From: Devosia sp.
GTDB taxonomy: Bacteria > Pseudomonadota > Alphaproteobacteria > Rhizobiales > Devosiaceae
Direction of reading: 5' to 3'
Length of the DNA: 17,777 nucleotides
Assembly (NCBI GenBank): GCA_028290245.1
Contig: JAQGKG010000326.1
Location: forward strand, 1-17,777
The notes beneath the pieces are model-generated. The model saw only the letters and a list, made by a program, of their open reading frames with translations. It ran no database searches and had not been told where the DNA came from. The translations under genes were made by a program, and so were the position numbers. Positions 9,354-16,651 of the stretch are shown here, piece after piece; within the stretch, counting starts at the first letter, position 1, and each line of letters starts with the position of its first letter.

Positions 9354-9466
9354 CCCCCACCCAACCTCCCCCTGCTGGGGGGAGGGGCTGATCGAGTTTT
9401 CGGGCACCAAAGTGCCTCGAACGCGGAGCCGTTCCTCCCCCTCATTAGGGGGAGGCTAGGTGGGGG
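9354..9466. repeat. Compound palindromic intergenic repeat between serC and serA
   Basis: CCCCCACCCAACCTCCCCC (9354-9372) and GGGGGAGGCTAGGTGGGGG (9448-9466) are inverted repeats matching at 17 of 19 positions. Each arm also forms its own hairpin: CCTCCCCC (9365-9372) with GGGGGAGG (9378-9385), and CCTCCCCC (9434-9441) with GGGGGAGG (9448-9455). A third small hairpin, GGCAC (9403-9407) with GTGCC (9412-9416), sits in the middle. This resembles the dispersed REP-like palindromes of Rhizobiales genomes. It could act as a partial terminator or mRNA stabiliser between serC and serA. It has no open reading frame worth calling. Confidence 0.8.
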
Positions 9467-9503
9467 CACCCCCTTCAAAATATAGATATTCAGGGATTTC
9501 CCA

Positions 9504-11087
9504 ATGCCCAAGGTTCTCGTTTCCGACAAGCTCAGCCCGACCGCCGTCCAGATATTCAAGGATAATGGCGTCGAGGTGGATTACCTGCCTGATCTCGGCA
9601 AGGACAAGGACAAGCTGCTTGAGGTGATCGGCCAGTATGATGGCCTCGCCATCCGTTCGGCCTCCAAGATCACCGAAAAGATCATCGCCGCCGCGACCAA
9701 TCTCAAGGTTATCGGCCGCGCCGGCATCGGTGTCGACAATGTCGACATTCCGGCTGCGACCAAGAAGGGCATCATCGTGATGAACACCCCCTTTGGTAAC
9801 TCGATCACCACGGCCGAGCACGCCATCGCCATGATGTTCGCCTTGGCTCGCCAACTGCCCGAGGCCGACGCTTCGACCCGTGCTTCTAAGTGGGAAAAAA
9901 ACCGCTTCATGGGCGTCGAGGTCACCAACAAGACCCTGGGCCTGATCGGCGCCGGCAATATCGGCTCCATCGTTGCAGACCGCGCCATCGGCTTGCGCAT
10001 GAAGGTCATCGCTTTCGATCCATTCCTCACTCCCGAACGTGCGCAGACGCTGGGCGTCGAAAAGGTCGAGCTCGACGATCTGCTGGCCCGCGCCGATTTC
10101 ATCACGCTGCACACGCCGCTAATTGACGCGACGCGCAACATCATCAGCGCCGAGGCTCTGGCCAAGACCAAGAAGGGCGTTCGGATCATTAACTGCGCCC
10201 GTGGCGGGTTGATCGACGAAGACGCGCTACTGGCGGCATTGAAGTCCGGTCAGGTTGCCGGCGCGGCGCTCGACGTCTTCCTGCAGGAGCCAGCCGAAAA
10301 TAATCCACTGTTCGAATTGCCCAACGTGATTTGCACGCCCCATCTGGGTGCGGCGACGACCGAAGCCCAGGAGAACGTGGCGCTGCAGGTTGCCGAGCAG
10401 ATTTCGGCCTATCTGATGAGCGGCGAAATCACCAATGCCCTCAACTTCCCGTCGATTTCGGCCGAAGAAGCGCCGATCCTGACCCCATGGGTCAAGCTTG
10501 CCGAAACCCTCGGCTCGTTCGCCGGGCAGCTCACCGAAACGGCGATCACCGGCATCAAGATCGAGTTCGAAGGCACCGTAGGCCTGCTCAACACCAAGCC
10601 TATGGTTGCGGCTGCGATCAACGGCGTGTTGAAGCCATCGCTGGGCGATATCAACATGGTCTCGGCGCCACAGATCGCCAAGGATCGCGGCATCGTGGTC
10701 GAAACCACGACGCGTGACCGGCAGGGTGCCTATGAAGGCTATATTCGCCTGACCATCACCACCGAACGCCAGGAACGCAGCATTGCCGGCACTATTTTCG
10801 CCAACGGTAAGCCGCGCGTCATCCAGGTCAAGGATATCAACATGGAAGCCGAGCTGTCGCCATCCATGCTGTATGTGACCAACGAGGACAAGCCGGGCCA
10901 CATCGGCCGCCTCGGCACGCTGCTCGGCACGCTGGGCATCAACATCGCCAACTTCAACCTCGGCCGCACCGAAGTCGGCTCCGACGCCATCGCGCTGGTC
11001 TCCATCGACGGCACCCTCACCGAAGCCCAACTCGGCGAAATCGCCAAGCTCGAAGGCGTCAAGCAGGCCAAGGCCTTGCGGTTCTAG
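9504..11087 (+). CDS. serA: D-3-phosphoglycerate dehydrogenase SerA, long form
   Basis: Catalyses the first step of serine synthesis, NAD-dependent oxidation of 3-phosphoglycerate to 3-phosphohydroxypyruvate, the substrate of the neighbouring SerC. The 527-aa product is the long form: a catalytic/NAD-binding unit (about 1-310) with GAGNIG at 149-154 and catalytic Arg233, Glu262 and His280, an intervening domain (about 320-445), and a C-terminal ACT domain (about 452-527, LYVTNEDKPGHIGRLGTLLG) that in relatives mediates serine feedback inhibition. ATG 9504 has AGGGA at 9492-9496. The stop TAG (11085-11087) is followed after one base by the hicA ATG. Whether it shares the serC transcript depends on read-through of the palindrome between them. 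Confidence 0.97.
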   Translation: MPKVLVSDKLSPTAVQIFKDNGVEVDYLPDLGKDKDKLLEVIGQYDGLAIRSASKITEKIIAAATNLKVIGRAGIGVDNVDIPAATKKGIIVMNTPFGNSITTAEHAIAMMFALARQLPEADASTRASKWEKNRFMGVEVTNKTLGLIGAGNIGSIVADRAIGLRMKVIAFDPFLTPERAQTLGVEKVELDDLLARADFITLHTPLIDATRNIISAEALAKTKKGVRIINCARGGLIDEDALLAALKSGQVAGAALDVFLQEPAENNPLFELPNVICTPHLGAATTEAQENVALQVAEQISAYLMSGEITNALNFPSISAEEAPILTPWVKLAETLGSFAGQLTETAITGIKIEFEGTVGLLNTKPMVAAAINGVLKPSLGDINMVSAPQIAKDRGIVVETTTRDRQGAYEGYIRLTITTERQERSIAGTIFANGKPRVIQVKDINMEAELSPSMLYVTNEDKPGHIGRLGTLLGTLGINIANFNLGRTEVGSDAIALVSIDGTLTEAQLGEIAKLEGVKQAKALRF

Positions 11088-11088
11088 G

Positions 11089-11340
11089 ATGTCCAAACGT
11101 CTGGATCAGATGCGGAGACATCCGCAATCGGATTGGACGATTAGTGACGTGGCAGCGTTATGCCGCGAGTTTGAAATAGAGTGTGAGTCGCCCCGCGGGG
11201 GTGGCTCACATTACAAGATTTATCATTCCGCAATGGCGGAGATTTTGACGGTGCCTTTCAAAAGGCCCATCAAAGCAGTATATATCAGGCGGTTGGTTGC
11301 ATTCGTGACCGAAGTGGATCGGCGTCATGGCAAGCCTTGA
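11089..11340 (+). CDS. hicA: HicA-family toxin
   Basis: Small 83-aa protein of the HicA mRNA-interferase family, whose members have a double-stranded-RNA-binding-like fold and cleave mRNA when not bound by HicB. The signature is RGGGSHYKI, with His41 as the expected catalytic residue, followed by a basic strand-helix region PFKRPIKAVYIRRLVAFV. It is longer at the N-terminus than the classic 60-aa HicA, as in a common alphaproteobacterial subgroup. The ATG is one base after the serA stop with no convincing ribosome binding site, so translation is probably by re-initiation. Codons rare in the neighbours (AGA, AGG twice, ATA, TTA, AGT) and lower GC suggest recent acquisition. It overlaps hicB by 14 bases. 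Confidence 0.85.
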   Translation: MSKRLDQMRRHPQSDWTISDVAALCREFEIECESPRGGGSHYKIYHSAMAEILTVPFKRPIKAVYIRRLVAFVTEVDRRHGKP

Positions 11341-11548
11341 ATACCCGGTGATCGTATCGCCTCTTTCAGCAGAGGATGGTGGAGGTTTCAGTGCGACCGT
11401 GCCCGACTTGCCTGGCTGCATGAGCGATGGCGACACGCCTGAAGAAGCCATTGCCCACGTGCAGGATGCCATCGGCGTCTGGATTGAAGCCGCAATGGAT
11501 ATGGGGCGCCCGATCCCTCGACCATCACGTCATCTGGCGATCGCTTAG
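11327..11548 (+). CDS. hicB: HicB-family antitoxin, short form
   Basis: A 73-aa antitoxin whose HicB fold (partial RNase H-like) is clear from YPVIVSPLSAEDGGGFSATV, PDLPGCMSDGDTPEEAIAHVQDAIGVWIE and a PIPRPS end. It should bind and neutralise the upstream HicA. Many HicB proteins carry a C-terminal ribbon-helix-helix or helix-turn-helix DNA-binding domain; here the protein stops right after the core fold, so autorepression would need another mechanism. ATG 11327 lies inside the hicA 3' end (14-base overlap), with the toxin-then-antitoxin order usual for hicAB. It converges on the permease gene, with only two bases between the two stops. Confidence 0.87.
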   Translation: MASLEYPVIVSPLSAEDGGGFSATVPDLPGCMSDGDTPEEAIAHVQDAIGVWIEAAMDMGRPIPRPSRHLAIA

Positions 11549-11550
11549 CT

Positions 11551-12498
11551 TTAACCGGCTCTACGCCGCGCAGACCATTCGGCCAGCACGATGCCGGCGA
11601 TGATGATGGCGGCGGCAATGTAGTGATAAAGCTCCAGCCGCTCGCCGAGGATCAGGACCGAGCCGAGCGCGCCGAACACCGGGATCAGATTATGGCTCGG
11701 TGCGGCGCGATTGGGGCCGACCAGTTCGACGCCGCGGGCGTAGGCGATCTGGCTAAACATGGATGGAAATACCATCACATAGGCCAGCACTACCCAGACC
11801 ACGGGCGACATGCTGGGGATTTCGGCGTAGCTGGTGATGCCGGGGCCGAACGCCTGCAGCATGGCGAGGCCGGTGATGGCTGCGCCGGTGAACGCCACTG
11901 CCATGAAGCTCATCATATGGACTTGCGGCCGAAACCGCAGGGCTAGCGTATAGGCCGTATAGGTCAGGCAAGCCAACAACACGAAGCCGTCGCCAATGTT
12001 GATGTCGAGCGTCAGGATGCGCCGCAGGTCGCCATGCGTGGCCGTCAGCATGACGCCGGTAATGGCGATCAGCACGCCGATAATTTGCAGGGCCCTGGCT
12101 CGCACGCGGAAGATAATGAAGTTCGCCGCGAGAATCATCATGGGCAGGGCGCCCGTTTCGATCGACGAATTGACTGCCGTTGTGGTGGTCAGCCCGACAT
12201 AAAGCAGCACATTATACAGCGCATAGCCCAGAGCACCGAAGGCCATGAGCAAGGGCCAGGTGCGGCGGATTACCGGCCAGTCGGCTGCGAGGAAGCGCCA
12301 CGAGAAGGGCAGAATGAACAGGGTTGCGCCGACGCAACGCGCGGAAAGCAGCAGAAACGGGTCGATTTCACCCACTACCAGCTTGGCCGCAACAACGTTG
12401 CCACCCCAGAACAGCGGCGCCAGAATGAGTAGCAGATAGGGCTGATCGAGCAGCGGCGCGGAAATGCCGCGATTTTGGTTATCTAGCGGCTTTGTCAT
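11551..12498 (-). CDS. EamA/DMT-family permease
   Basis: Inner-membrane protein of 315 aa in the drug/metabolite transporter superfamily, with two EamA repeats (about 22-152 and 172-306) and ten predicted transmembrane helices. Family hallmarks include LAPLFWGGNVVAAKL in helix 1 and HNLIPVFGALGSVLILGERL in the last repeat. Members export amino acids, metabolites or drugs; the substrate cannot be read from sequence. I chose the ATG complementary to 12496-12498 (MTKPLDNQ) because the hydrophobic core follows at a normal distance. The frame stays open upstream to 12591, but that part is polar and overlaps the repeat-bearing intergenic region. No strong ribosome binding site is visible. The gene is divergent from purA and convergent with hicB. 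Confidence 0.88.
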   Translation of the reverse strand: MTKPLDNQNRGISAPLLDQPYLLLILAPLFWGGNVVAAKLVVGEIDPFLLLSARCVGATLFILPFSWRFLAADWPVIRRTWPLLMAFGALGYALYNVLLYVGLTTTTAVNSSIETGALPMMILAANFIIFRVRARALQIIGVLIAITGVMLTATHGDLRRILTLDINIGDGFVLLACLTYTAYTLALRFRPQVHMMSFMAVAFTGAAITGLAMLQAFGPGITSYAEIPSMSPVVWVVLAYVMVFPSMFSQIAYARGVELVGPNRAAPSHNLIPVFGALGSVLILGERLELYHYIAAAIIIAGIVLAEWSARRRAG

Positions 12499-12579
12499 CG
12501 TCGCTCGGGTGATGTAAGGACAATCGGACTTAGCAGTTATTCGGTCACGTTCAAACTCATACCCAAGGTGACCGGGGTG

Positions 12580-12600
12580 CCCCCGGGTCAAGCCCGAGGG
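12580..12600. repeat. Short GC-rich palindrome with TCAAG loop
   Basis: Arms at 12580-12587 and 12593-12600 pair over eight positions with one C-A mismatch, and the loop is TCAAG. The sequence CCCGGGTCAAGCCCGAGGG resembles a palindrome dispersed in many Rhizobiales intergenic regions (recalled). It sits in the 178-base gap between the divergent permease gene and purA. The rest of that gap shows no other clear structure, and no confident purA promoter was found. Confidence 0.55.
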
Positions 12601-12676
12601 TTAACGTCCAATGGGATAAGGGGAGCGGCAACAGGCCGGGCCCTTTGCGTCGCGCCTATCTGGAGAAGGTATTTTC

Positions 12677-13966
12677 ATGGCTAATGTGGTTGTCGTCGGC
12701 TCGCAGTGGGGCGATGAGGGCAAGGGCAAGATCGTTGACTGGCTCTCGGAGCGCGCCGATGTGGTGGTGCGCTACCATGGCGGCCACAACGCCGGCCACA
12801 CACTGGTCATCGATGGCGTCAGCTACAAACTGGCATTGTTGCCCTCGGGCCTCGTGCAGGGCAAGTTTTCGGTCATCGGCAACGGCGTGGTGGTCGATCC
12901 GCATCACTTCGTGGTTGAGCTGGCCAAGCTGCGGGCGCAGGGCGTCGACATTACCCCTGAAAACCTGCGTATTGCCGACAATGCGCCACTGATCCTGTCG
13001 CTGCATCGCGAACTCGATGCGATCCGCGAAGATTCCAATTCCGGTCTCAAGATCGGCACTACCAAGCGTGGTATCGGCCCGGCTTATGAAGACAAGGTCG
13101 GTCGTCGTTCCATCCGCCTGATCGATCTGGCCGAACCCGAAACGCTGATGGTCAAGATCGAGCGCCTGCTGGGCCACCACAATGCGCTGCGTCGCGGCAT
13201 GGGCCTGGTCGAGATCGAAGCCCAGAAGATTTATGACGAACTGACTTCGGTCGCCGCCGAAATCCTGCCCTTCATGGACCAGGTCTGGAAGGTGCTCGAC
13301 GACAAGCGCCGGGCCGGAGCCCGCATCCTGTTCGAAGGCGCGCAGGGGGCATTGCTCGACAATGACCACGGCACCTATCCGTTCGTCACCTCTTCCAACA
13401 CCGTCGCCGGTCAGGCCGCTACCGGTTCAGGCCTTGGCCCAACCTCCATCGGCTATGTGCTGGGCATCACCAAGGCCTATACCACCCGCGTCGGCGAAGG
13501 CCCGTTCCCCTGCGAACTCGATGACGAAATCGGCCGCCACCTCGCGACTGTCGGCAAGGAAGTCGGCGTCAATACCGGTCGGCCGCGTCGCTGCGGCTGG
13601 TTCGATGCTGTGCTCGTGCGCCAGACGGTCAAAACCTCGGGCATTACCGGCATTGCGCTGACCAAGCTTGACGTGCTCGATGGGCTAAAGGAGATCAAGG
13701 TCTGCGTGGCTTACGAGCTAGACGGATCACGCATTGATTACCTGCCTGCCTCAATGGGGGCTCAGGCCCGCGTTAAGCCGATCTATGAGACCCTCGAAGG
13801 CTGGTCCGAAACCACTGCCGGCGCGCGCAGTTGGGCGGATTTGCCTGCACAGGCGATCAAATATGTACGGTATATCGAAGAACAGATCGGCGCTCCGGTC
13901 GCGATGCTGTCGACTAGCCCCGAAAGGCTCGATACCATCCTTGTCGTTGACCCATTCCAAGACTGA
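12677..13966 (+). CDS. purA: Adenylosuccinate synthetase PurA
   Basis: Cytoplasmic GTP-dependent ligase joining IMP and aspartate to form adenylosuccinate, the first committed step to AMP. The 429-aa product is full length. The P-loop-like GSQWGDEGKGKIVD (8-21) contains catalytic Asp13, and His41 lies in GGHNAGH. Further signatures are SNTVAGQAATGSGLGP, GEGPFPCEL and NTGRPRRCGWFDAV. ATG 12677 is preceded by GGAGAAGG at 12662-12669. The stop is followed at once by eight T residues (13967-13974) but no upstream hairpin, so this is not a convincing terminator and read-through into the next gene, 48 bases on, is plausible. Confidence 0.97.
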   Translation: MANVVVVGSQWGDEGKGKIVDWLSERADVVVRYHGGHNAGHTLVIDGVSYKLALLPSGLVQGKFSVIGNGVVVDPHHFVVELAKLRAQGVDITPENLRIADNAPLILSLHRELDAIREDSNSGLKIGTTKRGIGPAYEDKVGRRSIRLIDLAEPETLMVKIERLLGHHNALRRGMGLVEIEAQKIYDELTSVAAEILPFMDQVWKVLDDKRRAGARILFEGAQGALLDNDHGTYPFVTSSNTVAGQAATGSGLGPTSIGYVLGITKAYTTRVGEGPFPCELDDEIGRHLATVGKEVGVNTGRPRRCGWFDAVLVRQTVKTSGITGIALTKLDVLDGLKEIKVCVAYELDGSRIDYLPASMGAQARVKPIYETLEGWSETTAGARSWADLPAQAIKYVRYIEEQIGAPVAMLSTSPERLDTILVVDPFQD

Positions 13967-14014
13967 TTTTTTTTGTTACAACACGTCGCTGCAATTGTGA
14001 GTACCAACTAACCA

Positions 14015-16000
14015 ATGGCGGACTACAAGGAGCTGTTGCGCCGGGCCGTCTCGGCGCTTCCGGAAAATAATGGGGCTGCCCGCAGGGCGGTTTATGAAAA
14101 GGCGCGCTCGGCCCTTGTGGGGCAGTTGCGCGCCATCACGCCCCCATTGCCGGCCCGCGAAATCACCCAGCATCGCCTACAGCTTGAAGACTGTATTCGC
14201 CAGGTCGAGCAGGAAGCCAGCGAGGCGGTCATCACGCTTGGTCGTGATAACGGGCTGTCGCCACGTAGTTCTGCGCCACCGCCGACCGCTTCCCGCCCCG
14301 AACCGGAAGCCGCTAGGCCGGTTGACACGCCCAAGCCTGTGGAGGCGCCTAAGGTCGTAGAAGCCCCCCGTGCCGTCGAGCCCACCCGGCTTGTCGACGT
14401 GCCCCAGCCTGCCGGCGACTTGAAGGCCGTCCGGGATGCGATGTCCATCGAGGACATCATTTCCCAGGCTGCAGAGACCTCCGGGGCGCCGGTCAGACTG
14501 GTCAAGCAGGAATCACCGGCCGAAAAGCCTGCTCCGGAACTGCGCTCGATCCCGTCTATCGTAGCGCGTGCCGAGGCCTCAAAGACCGGCCCGTCGTCGC
14601 CGCTGCCGCAGGCAGCCAGTGCCCGGCCCAGCGACGCGGCTCTCAAGGCCCCCAGTTTTGAAGCGCGCCGCGAGCCATTTCCGCAAGCTGCCAATTCCAT
14701 GGTCGAGCCGACCCGCTCGGCACCGCGCGTCGATCCGTCAATGGGCAACCAGGCCGTTGCCCGCCAGCAGGTCATCGCGCCCATCGCCATTGGTGCAGTT
14801 GCGCCAGTAGAACGGGCACTGTCGACCGTGCGCGAAGTCGAGGTCGAACGCGACCCGAGCGAAGCCGAAGGCGCCATCGAGCGCGCCATCGAAACGCTGG
14901 ACCGTGAAGCCCGCGGCGAGTCGACGTCAACACCGCCGGAGCGTTCGCTCGACAGCTTTGCGATGGCCAATGCTGGCATCGCGTCCGACGATTCAGGCTT
15001 TGCCGAGGTCCCACCGCCATCGCGCGGTGGTGGCGGTCTCACCATTTTCCTCGTGGTCTTTGCGATCCTGCTGGCCGGCGTCGGTGGTGCCGGGTTCTGG
15101 GCATGGCGCGAAGGCTATGTCGATCTCGACCAGATGTTCGGCCAGGCACAGACGCCTGTCACCGAAACGGCAGACACTACGACGACGCCGACGCCAACGC
15201 TTGATCCGGTCCAGCCGGTCGACAGCGCTGTGGGCCCCGGCAATACGTCAGCCACTACGGCGACCGATCAGATCGATCCTGAACTCAGCGGCCTGTCTGC
15301 CGATGAACGGCTGGAGCCAACGCCACAGGCTGTGCAGCCCACGGGTTCGGAAACCGTGCTGCCCGATATCGGCGCCAATGGCGAGATCAAGTCCGAAGAA
15401 CGCCTACCTGGTATCGCGGATCCCGCGACGGCAGCCAATGATCCCGCGGCATCGGTCGATCCGGCAGTGTTGGCCGGTAGCCAGTCGCTGCTGCTCGAAG
15501 CCAGCCAGGATGGCACGACCGGCGCGGTCCCATTCTCGGGCACCGTGGAATGGACCGAAGGCGTCGACGAACTGGGACTGCCGACGCTCAAGGGCACGGC
15601 CAGCATTCCGGCGCGTAACCTTGGCGTCGACATCACCATTCGCAAAAACTCGGACCCGAGCCTGCCGGCAAGCCATCTGATGGAAGTCGACTTCAAGGTT
15701 AGCGACACCTTCATCGGCGGCACCATTGCCAACCTTCCGGGCGTGCTGCTCAAGGATGAAGAACTTGTCCCGGGCACTGCTCTTGTGGGTGCTTCGGCAC
15801 GCGTCGTGGGCAACTCGTTCCTGTTCGCGCTCAGCGCCACGCCGGCGGATGCGACGACCAATACCGACCTGCTGGAAAACCGCCGCTGGGTGGACCTGGC
15901 AGTAGTTTATGGCACGGGCCGCAACGCCATCATCACCCTCGAAAAGGATGATACGGCACAGGCGCTGTTCGACAAGGTGTTTGCCACCTGGGCGCAGTAG
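14015..16000 (+). CDS. Single-pass membrane protein of unknown function, Rhizobiales-type
   Basis: A 661-aa protein with a clear three-part plan. The N-terminal 75 residues (MADYKELLRRAVSALP...RRAVYEKARSALVGQL) form a helical, charged segment that I recall at the start of many rhizobial hypothetical proteins. Residues 80-335 are Pro/Ala/Glu-rich and probably disordered, with degenerate P-x-x-V-E/D repeats at about 100-130. One transmembrane helix (about 342-364) follows. Beyond a Thr/Pro/Asp-rich linker, residues 490-661 form a folded domain with beta-rich stretches (AVPFSGTVEWTEG, LGVDITIRKN, HLMEVDFKV, IITLEKDD) ending in KVFATWAQ. Topology is probably N-in with the C-domain in the periplasm. 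There is no ribosome binding site before ATG 14015, but the conserved N-terminus supports it. Function is unknown. Confidence 0.85.
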   Translation: MADYKELLRRAVSALPENNGAARRAVYEKARSALVGQLRAITPPLPAREITQHRLQLEDCIRQVEQEASEAVITLGRDNGLSPRSSAPPPTASRPEPEAARPVDTPKPVEAPKVVEAPRAVEPTRLVDVPQPAGDLKAVRDAMSIEDIISQAAETSGAPVRLVKQESPAEKPAPELRSIPSIVARAEASKTGPSSPLPQAASARPSDAALKAPSFEARREPFPQAANSMVEPTRSAPRVDPSMGNQAVARQQVIAPIAIGAVAPVERALSTVREVEVERDPSEAEGAIERAIETLDREARGESTSTPPERSLDSFAMANAGIASDDSGFAEVPPPSRGGGGLTIFLVVFAILLAGVGGAGFWAWREGYVDLDQMFGQAQTPVTETADTTTTPTPTLDPVQPVDSAVGPGNTSATTATDQIDPELSGLSADERLEPTPQAVQPTGSETVLPDIGANGEIKSEERLPGIADPATAANDPAASVDPAVLAGSQSLLLEASQDGTTGAVPFSGTVEWTEGVDELGLPTLKGTASIPARNLGVDITIRKNSDPSLPASHLMEVDFKVSDTFIGGTIANLPGVLLKDEELVPGTALVGASARVVGNSFLFALSATPADATTNTDLLENRRWVDLAVVYGTGRNAIITLEKDDTAQALFDKVFATWAQ

Positions 16001-16009
16001 CGCCCGGGT
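15986..16009 (+). terminator. Hairpin overlapping the stop codon, possible terminator
   Basis: A ten-position stem from A15986 to T16009 (core GGGCGC 15990-15995 / GCGCCC 16000-16005, one T-G wobble) with loop AGTA encloses the TAG stop of the 661-aa gene. Only a weak TTGGTT follows, so termination strength is uncertain. It lies at the convergent junction with thiQ, whose stop is 12 bases away. Confidence 0.5.
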
Positions 16010-16012
16010 TGG

Positions 16013-16651
16013 TTAGGCGGCCTCCAGCCGTCCATCTCGCAGCACATAACGCCTGCCGGCAAGTGTCTCGACATCGTCGGCGTGGTGGCTGACCAAAACT
16101 GTGTGCCAGCGGTGGCGGATCGTCAGCGTGCGCACCAGCTCGCGGATCAATACGCGGGTTTCGTCGTCCAGCGCTGAAAACGGCTCGTCGAGCAGCAGCA
16201 CTGGCCGGGCTCGCAGCAGGGTCCGCGCCAAAGCGACGCGCTGCTTTTGACCGCCAGACAGGGTGCCCGCCTGCTGGTCTCCCACGCTATCCAAACCAAC
16301 TTCGCTAAGGGCCGCTGCGATCTTTTGTCGTCCTTCGGCTTTGGGCGTGTGCCGGGGCAATCCAAGCGCGATATTGCTAGCGGCACTCAAATGCTCGAAC
16401 AGGCTTTCCGACTGCAGCAGCAGCGATAGCGGCCGTTGCTCGGGCGGCATGGGCACGAGGTTCACATGGTCGAGCTCGATCACGCCCGAGATTGGCATCA
16501 GAAATCCGGCGAGCAAATCCAGCAGTGTCGATTTACCGGAGCCGCTGGTACCGGAAACTGCCGTAACCTCGCCGGCAGGGGCAACCAATGAAAACTCGTA
16601 GGGCACCGCCTGGCCGGGATGGGCGAAGGTCAGCTCGTCAACGCGCAGCAT
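16013..16651 (-). CDS. thiQ: Thiamine-type ABC transporter ATP-binding protein ThiQ
   Basis: ATPase subunit of an importer for thiamine and its phosphates, acting at the inner face of the membrane. The compact 212-aa product is typical for ThiQ. It shows Walker A GTSGSGKST (34-42), Q-loop Gln80, signature LSGGQ (131-135), Walker B VLLLDEP (151-157) and switch His189 in VSHH. The segment PISGVIELDHVNLVPMPPEQRPLSLLLQSESLFEHL parallels E. coli ThiQ closely. The start is the ATG complementary to 16649-16651, which overlaps the thiP end by 14 bases and implies coupled translation. An upstream in-frame start at 16705 would lie within thiP and is rejected. Other small-molecule ABC ATPases, such as iron-type ones, are the main alternative, but ThiP as partner favours thiamine. 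Confidence 0.87.
   Translation of the reverse strand: MLRVDELTFAHPGQAVPYEFSLVAPAGEVTAVSGTSGSGKSTLLDLLAGFLMPISGVIELDHVNLVPMPPEQRPLSLLLQSESLFEHLSAASNIALGLPRHTPKAEGRQKIAAALSEVGLDSVGDQQAGTLSGGQKQRVALARTLLRARPVLLLDEPFSALDDETRVLIRELVRTLTIRHRWHTVLVSHHADDVETLAGRRYVLRDGRLEAA

Noticed and set aside
13967..13974. T8 tract after purA as a terminator
   Set aside because: No stem-loop precedes it, so an intrinsic terminator is not supported.
14092..15045. A 317-codon minus-strand open frame inside the 661-aa gene
   Set aside because: Ser/Ala/Gly-rich low-complexity translation mirroring the Pro/Ala codons of the plus strand, with no start signal.
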